DNA of 64,000 nucleotides, from the NCBI GenBank assembly GCA_930633525.1, contig CAKNFP010000001.1:1838001-1902000 (forward strand). The letters are read 5' to 3'. The stretch is from Hyphomicrobiales bacterium (GTDB lineage Bacteria > Pseudomonadota > Alphaproteobacteria > Rhizobiales > Beijerinckiaceae). Below, piece after piece: positions 32,923 to 41,983 of this stretch (the stretch's first letter is position 1; each line of letters starts with the position of its first letter). Both the position numbers and the translations under genes were made by a program. The notes beneath the pieces were generated by a model that did not search any database, was not told where the DNA came from, and saw only the letters and a list, made by a program, of their open reading frames with translations.

Positions 32923-33492
32923 GTGGCAAGCGGATACGCTAAAGATATTCAGTCGCGCGATTTGGGCGAGGGAATTCGCTCGAAATGGGTCTGGTTCCTT
33001 TGCCTCGGCCTGCTCCTGGTTGGCGGCGGTGCCCTGGCGATCATGCTGCCCGTCGTGTCGACCATCGCGGCCAGTCTCGTGCTGGGCCTCGTTCTCGCCT
33101 GCATCGGTGTCGTTCAGATTATCCAGTCCTTCCAGGTCAAGGGCTGGGTTGGCTTCATCTGGCACCTACTGATCGGCGTGATCCAGTTCGTGGGCGGCGT
33201 GCTCATCTATCTCAACCCGCTCGCCGGTGCGATCGCGATCACGGCGCTCATCGCCATCGTATTCCTGGTCCAGGGCCTCTCCCAGATCGTGCTGGCGTTC
33301 CGGCTTCGGCCGCGGGCCGGCTGGGGGTGGTTGCTGACCTCCGGAGTTATCGCCTTGTTGGCGAGCGCCGCGTTGCTGTTGAAGTTCCCCTACACAAGCG
33401 TCTACACGCCGGGCACCATCGCCGGTATCTCGCTGCTGTTCGCCGGATGTGCCTATCTCGCGATCGCTTTCACGGCCCGGCGCATCGGCTGA
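32923..33492 (+). CDS. HdeD family acid-resistance membrane protein
   Basis: This 189-residue protein has six helices in the HdeD/DUF308 pattern: GLLLVGGGALAIMLPVVSTI, VLGLVLACIGVVQIIQSFQ, IGVIQFVGGVLIYLNPLAGA and FLVQGLSQIVLAFRLRP. HdeD-type proteins protect against acid at high cell density in E. coli; here the role is inferred from family. The GTG start has an AGGGGG-like site upstream. Confidence 0.9.
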   Translation: MASGYAKDIQSRDLGEGIRSKWVWFLCLGLLLVGGGALAIMLPVVSTIAASLVLGLVLACIGVVQIIQSFQVKGWVGFIWHLLIGVIQFVGGVLIYLNPLAGAIAITALIAIVFLVQGLSQIVLAFRLRPRAGWGWLLTSGVIALLASAALLLKFPYTSVYTPGTIAGISLLFAGCAYLAIAFTARRIG

Positions 33493-34130
33493 TACCCAGG
33501 GCTGGGGCGCAGTTCGCGGTTGGGACGGGGTGGGCCGGCTGCAGGGTGGCCCATTCCCGGTCGGGCTCGATCGGCCGCAGGGCGATGCTGCCCCGCAAAA
33601 TCCAGTAATTGCTGGTTGCATCCGGAGGCTGCGCGTGCCGACGTAGATCGTCTCTGGATCAATATTCAGGACTCTCGGCCTGTGGATCCTGATCAGGTCG
33701 ATTGCCGCGGTGGGGCTTGCATCGTTCTTCGCCTCCATGTCCCCGGCGTCCGGCGTCAATCGGCTGGCGGTCCCCTTGCCCCGATGACGCATCGGCGCGG
33801 ACGCGGCAGAGGCCGTTTTCGCCATGGCGAGCCTCACTTTCCCAGCTCAGAAAAAATCAGATGCGACGCGGTATCACTCTGCCGTCGCCGCTTGGCTTCG
33901 GAGGCCGAAGTCGCTGGGCCACGGGCTCTGTCGCTCCAAAGCTGAGGGGCGACGAAAGGTAAGCGCACTCCCTCGCTGCGGCCTCGGAACTCTGCCTTGT
34001 CGATGCCATCATCGCAGTGGCGGCTTCCCATCGAAGGTGTGCGTGCTAAGAGCTGTCGGTGGGCACGCGTGTGAGCCAAACACGCAATGCGGGATTTTCA
34101 CGCGCCAATGGAGCTGCAGTCGCCGAAGGC
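33493..34130. other. Gene-free region before the sigma-54 operon
   Basis: Open frames on both strands in these 638 bp have no start signals or family features. The right end leads into the inverted repeat and sigma-54 promoter of the ABC transporter operon. Confidence 0.5.
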
Positions 34131-34162
34131 TCAAGATTTATCTATATAGATCAATATCTTGA
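34131..34162. promoter_or_regulatory. AT-rich dyad upstream of the ABC operon, candidate activator site
   Basis: TCAAGAT (34131-34137) and ATCTTGA (34156-34162) are inverted arms, and between them lies the palindrome ATCTATATAGAT (34140-34151). The centre is about 34 bp before the -24 GG of the sigma-54 promoter. It shares ATCAATAT with the dyad upstream of the DUF1446 gene. I infer the binding site of the sigma-54 activator encoded in this operon. Confidence 0.5.
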
Positions 34163-34178
34163 ATGATTTTTGCGATGC

Positions 34179-34193
34179 TGGTACGCTTCTTGC
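34179..34193 (+). promoter_or_regulatory. Sigma-54 (-24/-12) promoter of the ABC/C45/activator operon
   Basis: TGGTACGCTTCTTGC fits the consensus TGGCACG-N4-TTGC with one mismatch, and the GG and GC are separated by the required 10 bases. Transcription would start near 34205, about 40 bp before the first gene. The operon encodes a sigma-54 activator, which supports the call. Confidence 0.75.
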
Positions 34194-34245
34194 CATCTCT
34201 CATGCCATAAGTCCGCCAAGAGCATAACACGGCATGGAGGGGTTC

Positions 34246-35778
34246 ATGTTTCATAGGTTTTCCGCCGCCGCAGCCATTGCGGTCATGGTCACGCTGCCGT
34301 TCGCATCCGCGCAGGCGAGCGAGTTGCGCGTGGGGTTCACGCTGGATGCGTTGACCCTCGATCCGGCGAATCATCGCAACCGGCAGACCGAAACCATCCT
34401 CCGCAACATCTATGATGGCCTCCTCACGCGCGACGCGAAGATGAAGGTCGTGCCGGAGCTGGCCGAGTCCTGGACGCAGGTTGATCCGCTCACCTACGAC
34501 TTCCGCATCCGTCAGGGTGTGAAGTTCCATGACGGTTCTGCCATGACGGCGGACGATATCGTCTTCACCTTCGAGCGTCTGACGAAGGATGGCGCGATGG
34601 GCGGGCAAACAAGCCCGCGCAAGGATCTGGTGGGGCCGGTCGAGTCTATCGCGAAGGTCGACGACAATACCGTGCGCTTCAAGCTGAAGGAGCCCTGGCC
34701 GATCCTGCCCGCCATGCTGCCGGTGCAGGAGGTCGTGAGCAAGGCTTTCACCGAGAAGGTCGGCTCGCAGGGGCTGGCGACCCAGACCAACGGCAACGGC
34801 CCGTTCAAGCTGGTGGAGTGGCGCAAGGGTGACGCGATTATTCTTGAGCGCTTCAACGACTATTACGGTGGTTCGCCCGATATCGCGCCCGTCGGCAAGG
34901 CCTGTGTCGATCGTGTCATCTTCCGGATCATTCCAGAAAACGCGTCGCGTGTGGCAGCTTTGCTCGCGGGCGAAGCGGACATCATCGCCGAGCTGCCGCC
35001 TTATGACATGAAGAAGGTGGAGGCCAACGCCAATACCAAGGTGATGAAGGTCAACGGCACCCGTTCCTTCTTCGTCGCGCTGAACAACGCCAAGAAACCC
35101 TTCGACGACCCCCGGGTTCGCCGCGCCGCCAATATGGCCGTCAACAAGGCCCTGATCATCGATAAGATCCTGCTGGGGACCGCGGTCCCGCTCAATGGTG
35201 TGCTGAGCCCGGATGCCTTTGGGTTCAACCCGGATCTGCCGAACTATGGGTTCGACGTTGAGGCCGCCAAGGCGCTTCTCGCCGAGGCCGGCTATCCCAA
35301 TGGTCTCGATGTCACCCTCGATACCGAGGGGACTTACAAGGACATGGCGGAGGCTGTGGCCGCGATGCTGACCAAGATCGGGATTCGCACCAAGGTGGCG
35401 GTGGGCGAAGGCTCGACCATCCGCGCGAAATGGGCGCCCGCCGGCGAGAAGAAGGGCGATATGTATTTCAACTCCTGGGGCAATGGCTCGCTGGATCCGG
35501 CGGACATCTTCGTTCCGACATTGCGAACGGGCGATCGCGGCAATACGGCTTTCTATTCGAACAAGGAGGTCGACACCCTCCTCGATGCGGCCAATGTGGA
35601 ACTCGATCAGAGCAAACGCGCTGATCTCTACAAGAAGGCGCAGGTTCTCGTGAACAAGGACGCGCCCTGGATTTTCCTGTGGCTGCCACAGGATATCTAC
35701 GGTGTGTCCAAGCGCGTCACGGGTTGGGAGCCGAGCGCCGACAGCCGTATCAACCTGCACGATGCCTGCGTGAAATGA
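34246..35778 (+). CDS. Peptide/nickel-type ABC transporter substrate-binding protein (SBP family 5)
   Basis: This 510-residue periplasmic receptor has a signal peptide (MFHRFSAAAAIAVMVTLPFA, ending SAQA). The family-5 signatures are TLDPANHRNRQTETILRNIY, PELAESWTQVDPLTYDFRIR and QGVKFHDGSAMTADDIVFTFERL. GNGPFKLVEW and FDDPRVRRAANMAVNKALII follow. It delivers a peptide-like or amide-containing ligand to the permeases downstream. The ATG at 34246 has GGAGG five bases upstream; an ATG at 34234 is less likely. It is the first gene after the sigma-54 promoter. Confidence 0.95.
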   Translation: MFHRFSAAAAIAVMVTLPFASAQASELRVGFTLDALTLDPANHRNRQTETILRNIYDGLLTRDAKMKVVPELAESWTQVDPLTYDFRIRQGVKFHDGSAMTADDIVFTFERLTKDGAMGGQTSPRKDLVGPVESIAKVDDNTVRFKLKEPWPILPAMLPVQEVVSKAFTEKVGSQGLATQTNGNGPFKLVEWRKGDAIILERFNDYYGGSPDIAPVGKACVDRVIFRIIPENASRVAALLAGEADIIAELPPYDMKKVEANANTKVMKVNGTRSFFVALNNAKKPFDDPRVRRAANMAVNKALIIDKILLGTAVPLNGVLSPDAFGFNPDLPNYGFDVEAAKALLAEAGYPNGLDVTLDTEGTYKDMAEAVAAMLTKIGIRTKVAVGEGSTIRAKWAPAGEKKGDMYFNSWGNGSLDPADIFVPTLRTGDRGNTAFYSNKEVDTLLDAANVELDQSKRADLYKKAQVLVNKDAPWIFLWLPQDIYGVSKRVTGWEPSADSRINLHDACVK

Positions 35779-35814
35779 TCGGCGGTCGCGAGGTGGGTTG
35801 ATGGAGAGCGCGCG

Positions 35815-36822
35815 ATGAAGCCACTGGCGCTCCTGGGGCGCACGCTCCAGCTCGTCCCGGTTCTTCTCGGGGTCAGCGTCATCGTCTTCGTGATGATGAT
35901 GCTGACGCCGGGAGATCCGGTGGAGATCATGCTGGCGGACCAGCAGGCAACGCCGCAGCAGGTCGAGACCATGCGCCATGACATGGGGCTCGACCGGCCG
36001 GCGCTGGAAAGGTTTGGTGTCTTTCTCGGCAATGCGCTCACCGGCAATTTCGGCCTAAGCTTCTTCCATCGCCGTCCGGTGTTCGACGTGATCGCCGAAC
36101 GTCTGCCGGCGACGATCGAGCTGACGTTGGCGGCGCTCATTCTCTCGTTGCTGATCGCCATTCCTCTCGGCGTGGTGGCGGCGCTCAAGAAGAACAGCCT
36201 GATCGATCGGCTGGCGGCAGTCGGCTCGCTCTTCGGAATTTCGCTGCCCGGCTTCTGGTTCGGGATCATTCTCATTATTCTCTTCGCGGTTCATCTCAAG
36301 ATCCTGCCCGTCGCCGGGCGCATGGATTTTGCCTGCGAGGTGCCGCCGATCACGTATCTCCTGACGATTGACAGCTTGCTGCGTGGGAGGCCTGACTGCT
36401 TCTCCAACGCGCTGTCGCATCTCGTGCTGCCGGCATTCACGCTTGCCCTGCCGATGGCCGCTGTGCTGACGCGCGTACAGCGCACAGCGATGATCGAGGT
36501 CCTGCGATCGGACTACATCACCTTCGCCGAAGCCAAGGGTTTGTCACGAAGGCGCATACTCTGGCGGCACGCGCTGAAGAACGCGCTTGTGCCGACGGTC
36601 ACGGTGGCGGCCATCGAGACGGGCTCGCTCCTGGGCGGCAACATGGTGGTGGAGACGGTTTTCGGTTGGCCGGGGCTCGGGCGGCTCGTCGTCGAGAGCA
36701 TTTTCGTTCGCAACTATCCGCTGGTGCAGGCCGCAGTCCTGTTCTACGCCGTGACCTATGTTCTGCTGAATTTCGTCGCGGATATTCTTTATACGGTTCT
36801 CAATCCGCGAGTAAAACTATGA
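35815..36822 (+). CDS. DppB-type ABC transporter permease
   Basis: This 335-residue inner-membrane permease starts LLGRTLQLVPVLLGVSVIVF and contains MRHDMGLDRPALERFGVFLG. The EAA loop is TFAEAKGLSRRRILWRHALKNAL, which contacts the ATPases. It ends AVLFYAVTYVLLNFVADILY, then TVLNPRVKL. About six helices are predicted. It forms the channel with the next permease. The stop overlaps the next start by 4 bp. Confidence 0.95.
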   Translation: MKPLALLGRTLQLVPVLLGVSVIVFVMMMLTPGDPVEIMLADQQATPQQVETMRHDMGLDRPALERFGVFLGNALTGNFGLSFFHRRPVFDVIAERLPATIELTLAALILSLLIAIPLGVVAALKKNSLIDRLAAVGSLFGISLPGFWFGIILIILFAVHLKILPVAGRMDFACEVPPITYLLTIDSLLRGRPDCFSNALSHLVLPAFTLALPMAAVLTRVQRTAMIEVLRSDYITFAEAKGLSRRRILWRHALKNALVPTVTVAAIETGSLLGGNMVVETVFGWPGLGRLVVESIFVRNYPLVQAAVLFYAVTYVLLNFVADILYTVLNPRVKL

Positions 36823-37721
36823 CCGCGGTACCAAACGACGGGACGATCACCCGGGAACGCATCGAAAGTCCGACGGGGCAGAGCCTCAGGCGCTTCCTGG
36901 CGGACCGGTTCTCTTCCGGCGCGATGGGGATCGTCGTTCTCTTCGTGCTTCTCGCCATTTTCGCGCCCTTTATCGCGCCGCACGATCCCTACGAGACGGA
37001 TCTGTTCCGGCGCTTGCAGCCACCAGCCTGGATGGAGGGCGGCGAATGGAGCTTCATCCTGGGGTGCGATGGGCTCGGGCGCGATATCCTGTCCCGCATC
37101 ATCTACGGCGCGCGCGTTTCGATCACCATCGGCCTCGCAGTTGTCATGATCGCGACGATGATCGGCATCGTCCTTGGCCTCGCCGCCGGTTATCTCCGTG
37201 GCTGGGCCGATATCGTCATTTCGCGGATCATCGATATCCTCCTCGGCTTCCCCTATCTCATCTTCGCCATCGCCTTGATGGCGATGATGGGGCCGGGCCT
37301 GCAGAACATCATCCTGGCGCTCGTCCTGAAGGAATGGGTGGTTCCCGCCCGCGTTGTCCGTGGCGAGGTGCTGGCCGCGCGTGAGATGGAATATGTCGAG
37401 GCCGCGCGCGCGGTAGGGGCGCCGCGCCCCTACATCATGTTCCGCGAGATCCTGCCCAACATCCTCTCGCCGGTGATCGTGGTGTCCACCATCCGCATGG
37501 CGCATGTCATCATTCTCGAGGCGAGCCTGTCCTTCCTCGGCATCGGCGTGCAGCCACCCACCGCCTCATGGGGCTCGATGGTGGCCGACGGCCGCGCCTT
37601 CGTCCTCGACGCCTGGTGGGTCAGCACCTTTCCGGGGCTCGCCATTCTCGCGCTCGTTCTTTCCATCAATGTTGCCAGCCAGGGCCTTCGTGATGCTTTT
37701 GACCCGAAGTTCAGCGACTGA
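36819..37721 (+). CDS. DppC-type ABC transporter permease
   Basis: This 300-residue permease has the N-terminal OppC_N region (FLADRFSSGAMGIVVLFVLL), the marker GCDGLGRDILSRIIYGARVS and the EAA loop YVEAARAVGAPRPYIMFREI. It ends LEASLSFLGIGVQPPTASWG and [19 protein letters not shown]. The ATG at 36819 overlaps the preceding stop, indicating coupled translation. Confidence 0.95.
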   Translation: MTAVPNDGTITRERIESPTGQSLRRFLADRFSSGAMGIVVLFVLLAIFAPFIAPHDPYETDLFRRLQPPAWMEGGEWSFILGCDGLGRDILSRIIYGARVSITIGLAVVMIATMIGIVLGLAAGYLRGWADIVISRIIDILLGFPYLIFAIALMAMMGPGLQNIILALVLKEWVVPARVVRGEVLAAREMEYVEAARAVGAPRPYIMFREILPNILSPVIVVSTIRMAHVIILEASLSFLGIGVQPPTASWGSMVADGRAFVLDAWWVSTFPGLAILALVLSINVASQGLRDAFDPKFSD

Positions 37722-38712
37722 AAGTCCGGCGCCGCTGCTCTCGATCCGTGGCCTGAAGACCTGCTTCCCGACACGCGCGGGGCTTGTCACGGCCGTCGAC
37801 GGCGTCGATCTCGACGTTCAGCCGGGAGAATGCCTCGGGATCGTCGGCGAGAGCGGCTCCGGCAAGAGCGTGACCTTCGCCAGCGTGATCGGCCTCATTC
37901 GTCCTCCCGGACGGATCGCTGAAGGCTCGATCCATTTCGACGGTGCGGATCTCAGGACGCTCGATCCAAGCGGATGGCGGCGCCTGCGCGGGCGCGACAT
38001 CGCGATGACGATGCAGGACGCGCTGACAGCGCTGAACCCGGCATTGACGGTTGGCGAGCAGATCTGCGAGGTGCTCATCGCCCATGCCGCGGATCTCCCG
38101 CGCCGCAATCGCCGGCGGTCCGCGCGCGAGCGGGCCATCGAGATGCTGCGGCTGGTCGGCATTCCGGCTGCGGAAAGCCGGATGGACGACTATCCGCACC
38201 AGTTCTCCGGTGGCATGCGTCAGCGCATCATGATCGCGATTGCACTGGCTTGCCGTCCCAAACTGCTGATCGCGGATGAGCCGACCACCGCGCTCGACGT
38301 CACCATCCAGGCGCAGGTGCTGGACCTGATCAGCGATCTTCGCCGTGAGCTCGGCATGAGCGTCGTTCTCATCACGCATGATCTCGGCGTGGTGGCCGAG
38401 CATACCGACCGGGTGGCGGTGATGTATGCGGGGCAGATCGTGGAGACCGGCCTGACGCGGGAACTGATCGAGCATCCCCGGCATCCCTATACCCGTGGCC
38501 TGATCGGCCTCATTCCGCGCCTGTCGGATCTCGATGCGCCCATCAAGCCGATCGAGGGGCGGGTTCCGGAACTAATCGGTCTCGGCGGCACCTGCCGCTT
38601 CCATGATCGCTGCGAGTTTCACCGGCCGGAGTGCCGGCAGGACATCCCGATGCTGCCTGTGGGTGTCGCGCATGAGGCGCGCTGCATCCGTGCCGGGGAG
38701 GATCTGCCATGA
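37693..38712 (+). CDS. DppD-type ABC transporter ATP-binding protein
   Basis: This 339-residue ATPase has Walker A GESGSGKS, the Q-loop [13 protein letters not shown], the signature FSGGMRQR, Walker [17 protein letters not shown] and the switch ITHDLGVV. The C-terminal oligopeptide-transporter domain includes a Cys cluster ([14 protein letters not shown]) that binds an iron-sulfur cluster in some relatives. The proposed ATG lies inside the preceding gene (29-bp overlap), so coupling is expected. Confidence 0.95.
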   Translation: MLLTRSSATESPAPLLSIRGLKTCFPTRAGLVTAVDGVDLDVQPGECLGIVGESGSGKSVTFASVIGLIRPPGRIAEGSIHFDGADLRTLDPSGWRRLRGRDIAMTMQDALTALNPALTVGEQICEVLIAHAADLPRRNRRRSARERAIEMLRLVGIPAAESRMDDYPHQFSGGMRQRIMIAIALACRPKLLIADEPTTALDVTIQAQVLDLISDLRRELGMSVVLITHDLGVVAEHTDRVAVMYAGQIVETGLTRELIEHPRHPYTRGLIGLIPRLSDLDAPIKPIEGRVPELIGLGGTCRFHDRCEFHRPECRQDIPMLPVGVAHEARCIRAGEDLP

Positions 38713-39716
38713 CACATCAGGGACAGCAGCCGTTGCTTGACGTTCGCAACGTGGAGAAGGTCTACCATCTCAACGACGGCATTCTCCAGCGGATCATGCG
38801 CGAGCCGCCGCGCGTGCTGCGCGCTGTCGACCATGTCAGCTTCTCCGTCCAGGCGGGCGAAACGCTCGGCCTCATCGGCGAATCCGGATGCGGCAAGTCC
38901 ACGCTCGCCCGCACGGTTCTTCGCCTGCATGAACCAACATCCGGCAGCATCGTCTTCGACGGAACGGACATAACCCGGATTTCGCTGGGAGAGATGACCG
39001 CGTTGCGGCGACGCATGCAGATCATCTTCCAGGATCCCTATGCCTCCCTGAACCCGCGAAAATCGGTGGAGCAGATCGTCGGCCTGCCGCTGGCGCTGCA
39101 TGGCGTGGCGAAACGCGGCGAGCTCCGCGATCGCGTCGTCGCCATGATGGAAAATGTCGGCCTCAAGAGCGCGCATCTCGGTCGCTATCCGCACCAGTTC
39201 TCGGGCGGGCAGCGGCAGCGCATCGGCATCGCCCGCGCGCTCATCCTCAATCCGAGCTTCGTCGTGTGCGACGAGCCGGTCTCGGCGCTCGACGTATCCG
39301 TGCAGGCGCAGATCATCGCGCTGCTCGGGACATTGAAGCGCGAGCTCGGCCTGACCTACCTGTTCATCTCCCACGATATCGGGGTGATCGGCCATGTCAG
39401 CGATCGCGTCGCGGTCATGTATCTCGGCGATATCGTCGAGATCGGGCCGACGCGAGCACTGCTCCGCGCTCCACAGCACCCCTATACAAAAGCCCTGCTA
39501 TCCGCCGTGCCGCAGATCGATGCCGGCAGCCGGCGAGAGCGGGTGAAGCTGACCGGCGATCTGCCATCGCCCCTGTCGCCGCCCTCGGGCTGCAAGTTCC
39601 ACACGCGCTGTCCCTTCGCCATGGAAGTTTGCCGCCGCGAGGAGCCCGTTTTGCGCGAGCATGGCCATGATGCCCTCGCGGCTTGCCACCTGCTGGAGAT
39701 GCAGCATGCTGCTTGA
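38709..39716 (+). CDS. DppF-type ABC transporter ATP-binding protein
   Basis: This 335-residue ATPase has Walker [11 protein letters not shown], the Q-loop [15 protein letters not shown], the signature [13 protein letters not shown], Walker [17 protein letters not shown] and the switch ISHDIGVI. The tail has [20 protein letters not shown]. It pairs with the DppD-type subunit to drive import. The start overlaps the previous stop by 4 bp. Confidence 0.95.
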   Translation: MTHQGQQPLLDVRNVEKVYHLNDGILQRIMREPPRVLRAVDHVSFSVQAGETLGLIGESGCGKSTLARTVLRLHEPTSGSIVFDGTDITRISLGEMTALRRRMQIIFQDPYASLNPRKSVEQIVGLPLALHGVAKRGELRDRVVAMMENVGLKSAHLGRYPHQFSGGQRQRIGIARALILNPSFVVCDEPVSALDVSVQAQIIALLGTLKRELGLTYLFISHDIGVIGHVSDRVAVMYLGDIVEIGPTRALLRAPQHPYTKALLSAVPQIDAGSRRERVKLTGDLPSPLSPPSGCKFHTRCPFAMEVCRREEPVLREHGHDALAACHLLEMQHAA

Positions 39717-40779
39717 GTCGGGAACACCCATGCTCCTTTCCGGGGATGCCTATGGGCGAGGACGGGCGCAGGCCGTCTGCGGGCCCGCCCTCGTGGAGGC
39801 GGTGCGTGAGGCCGTCTCCCTGCGCCTGGCACAGGCCGCCTCCTTGCTGACGCGTGGCGATGTCAGGGAATTCCTCGATCGTCAGGAGGCCGATCTGGAA
39901 GGTCTCGATCCCGAGGCCGCCGCGGAAACGCGCGGAATAGCTGATGGCTTCGACATCAACTACGCCGCGCTTCTCACGTATCTCCATCTCGGGCTGCTTC
40001 GGGACTTCGCGCAGGATGGCTGTTCGGCATGGGCATGGGGGACGCCGGGCCATGCCGAAACAGTCCTCGTCAAGAACCGCGATTATCGGGGTGAGCATGT
40101 GGCGCTCCAGCGTGTCTTCCTGCACCGGGATCCCGCCCGGCCGGGGGAAGCCGTGTTGTGTGTCGGCAGCTTGGGGAGCCCCGGCGCGTTTTCCAGCGGC
40201 ATGAACGCGAAGGGGCTCGCGATCGTCGACACCCATGTATCGACCCGCGACCATGGCCCGGGCCTGCTGCGCTACTTCCTGATGACGCGGTTGTTGTGGA
40301 CCTGCGGCGATGTCGAGGAGGCGCTTGCCGTGATCGCTGCGCTGCCGCATGCCGGTGGTGGGTGCATCGTGCTCGCCGATGCGAAGGGTGAAAGCGCGGC
40401 CGTCGAACTGGGGCACAGCGCGCAGGCCGTGGAGCGGGGCGCGCCCTTCGTCGCGAAGACCAACCATTTCGTCGATCCCGGCTGCGCGCCCTTCTGGTTT
40501 CCTGTCGGCGCCGATCCCATGGCGACAAGCACCCGGGGGCGCTATGCGCGCCTCATGACATGGCTTGGCGCGCGCATGGAGCCGCCGCAACTGGCTGATA
40601 TCGCGGCGCTGATGGGCGGCCACGGGGAGCATGGCGAAGAGGCGCTGTGCCGGCACGGCCAGGACGGGGATTCCAGCACGATTTCCTGTTCGGTATTTGC
40701 ACCTTCGAAGCGTCGTCTCTACTTTTCAGCGCAACACCCTTGCGCCGGCGCGTGGAGCGTTTACGACTGCCGGCCCTGA
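39706..40779 (+). CDS. C45-family Ntn hydrolase (acyl-CoA:6-APA acyltransferase-like)
   Basis: This 357-residue protein resembles peptidase family C45. The nucleophile is probably Cys106 in QDGCSAWAWGTPG, where self-cleavage before Cys would free the catalytic amine. VKNRDYRGEHV supplies the conserved Asn-Arg-Asp region, and GSLGSPGAFSSGMNAKGLAI is typical of the family. Characterised members cleave or transfer N-acyl groups (isopenicillin N acyltransferase). There is no signal peptide, so it acts in the cytoplasm after import. It overlaps the dppF-type gene by 11 bp. I infer that it hydrolyses an amide in the imported compound. Confidence 0.88.
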   Translation: MLLESGTPMLLSGDAYGRGRAQAVCGPALVEAVREAVSLRLAQAASLLTRGDVREFLDRQEADLEGLDPEAAAETRGIADGFDINYAALLTYLHLGLLRDFAQDGCSAWAWGTPGHAETVLVKNRDYRGEHVALQRVFLHRDPARPGEAVLCVGSLGSPGAFSSGMNAKGLAIVDTHVSTRDHGPGLLRYFLMTRLLWTCGDVEEALAVIAALPHAGGGCIVLADAKGESAAVELGHSAQAVERGAPFVAKTNHFVDPGCAPFWFPVGADPMATSTRGRYARLMTWLGARMEPPQLADIAALMGGHGEHGEEALCRHGQDGDSSTISCSVFAPSKRRLYFSAQHPCAGAWSVYDCRP

Positions 40780-40795
40780 GGAGAACGGGGCAATC

Positions 40796-41797
40796 TTGGC
40801 TTACGAAGCGGGGCTTATCGGCGAACATTCCTCCATCGTCGAAGTGAGGCGGCTCATCGACCGGGTGGCCCGCAGCGCGGCGCGCGCCGTGCTGATCTAC
40901 GGCGAGACTGGCACCGGCAAAGGGCTTATAGCCCGTCTTGTCCACCAGCAGTCGGCGCGCGCGCCGCAGCCCTTCGTCGACGTCAATTGCGCGGCTATTC
41001 CAGACCAGCTTCTCGAGTCCGAACTGTTCGGCCACGAGAAGGGAGCCTTCACAGGCGCGGCCACGCGCAAGTCCGGCCTGATCGAAACGGCCAATGGCGG
41101 CTCGATTTTCCTGGACGAGATCCGCGACATGAATCTCGTCATGCAGGCCAAGCTCCTGACAGTCCTCGACACGCAGCGGATGCGCCGCGTCGGCGCGACG
41201 GCCGCGGTCGACGTCGACGTGCGCTTCATCGCCGCCACCAACCGCATCCTCCTGTCGGAGGTCAAAGCCGGGCGCTTCCGTGAGGATCTGTATTATCGGC
41301 TGCAGGTGGTGGCGATCAACTCGCCGCCGCTCAGGGAGCGCGGCGACGATATCTTTGTCCTGACCGAGAACTTTCTGCGCCGGCTAAGCAGTCGCTACGG
41401 GCGCGTGGTCCGGGGGCTCTCGCCGGAGGTTCGCGACATATTCCGCCGTTACCGGTGGCCCGGCAATGTCAGGGAACTCGAGAACCTGCTCGAGCGCATT
41501 TTTATCCTAGAGGACGACGCCATCATTATCGCGCGGCATCTGCCGGACCGTATTCTGCGCGATGTCCGCGAGGCGGAAAGCACGCTGAAATCCGGGGCGT
41601 CACAGCAGGACGGACCGGAGCCGATAGACGTGCCCGACGAGCCACTCGACTATCACGAGGCCACGTCTCAATTCCAGGCCCGCATCATTCGCCAGGCCCT
41701 CGTCGCCACCCAGGGCAATCTCACCGAAACAGCGGCGCGGCTCGGGCTGTCACGGCATGCCTTGCGGCACCAGATGCTGAAGCTTGGGATGACGTGA
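40796..41797 (+). CDS. PspF-like sigma-54-dependent activator without sensor domain
   Basis: This protein of about 333 residues consists of an AAA+ domain and a Fis-type HTH. It has Walker A GETGTGKG, the sigma-54 contact loop GAFTGA, Walker B SIFLDEI and the arginine finger GRFREDLYYRL. The HTH is TETAARLGLSRHALRHQMLKLG. The motif usually DEIGD reads DEIRD here. No receiver, GAF or PAS domain precedes the AAA+ domain. No ATG fits, and TTG at 40796 is the best start, 16 bp after the C45 gene. It probably activates its own operon and the DUF1446 operon. Confidence 0.92.
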   Translation: MAYEAGLIGEHSSIVEVRRLIDRVARSAARAVLIYGETGTGKGLIARLVHQQSARAPQPFVDVNCAAIPDQLLESELFGHEKGAFTGAATRKSGLIETANGGSIFLDEIRDMNLVMQAKLLTVLDTQRMRRVGATAAVDVDVRFIAATNRILLSEVKAGRFREDLYYRLQVVAINSPPLRERGDDIFVLTENFLRRLSSRYGRVVRGLSPEVRDIFRRYRWPGNVRELENLLERIFILEDDAIIIARHLPDRILRDVREAESTLKSGASQQDGPEPIDVPDEPLDYHEATSQFQARIIRQALVATQGNLTETAARLGLSRHALRHQMLKLGMT

Positions 41798-41885
41798 GCG
41801 CGCGCGTTTCACGCGTCGGCGCGCGAACCGCGCGACAGGACTGTCCGCTCTGCCTGCGCTCAGTGATTTTGGCTTTAGAAAATCC

Positions 41886-41908
41886 TTCTATATCAATATG
41901 ATATAGAA
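41886..41908. promoter_or_regulatory. Perfect dyad upstream of DUF1446, candidate activator site
   Basis: TTCTATATC (41886-41894) and GATATAGAA (41900-41908) are perfect arms around AATAT. Its centre is about 24 bp before the -24 GG of the next promoter. ATCAATAT is shared with the dyad before the ABC operon. Both are unusually AT-rich for this genome. Confidence 0.6.
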
Positions 41909-41919
41909 AATATGGGGCG

Positions 41920-41934
41920 TGGCACAAAACCTGC
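41920..41934 (+). promoter_or_regulatory. Sigma-54 (-24/-12) promoter of the DUF1446-DUF4387 operon
   Basis: TGGCACAAAACCTGC matches TGGCACG-N4-TTGC at the invariant GG and GC with 10-base spacing. Transcription would start near 41946, about 38 bp before the DUF1446 ATG. It lies 122 bp after the sigma-54 activator stop. Confidence 0.75.
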
Positions 41935-41983
41935 TGAACCGGGGATGCGCATCCTGTGATGCGCTTATCGGAGGTCCCTGGTT

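Noticed and set aside
33493..34130. Several 60-220 codon frames in the gap before the sigma-54 operon
   Set aside because: None has a start signal, conserved pattern or sensible composition.
34138..35979. 613-codon open frame opposite the peptide-binding protein gene
   Set aside because: Antisense to a clear SBP gene; no protein-like features.
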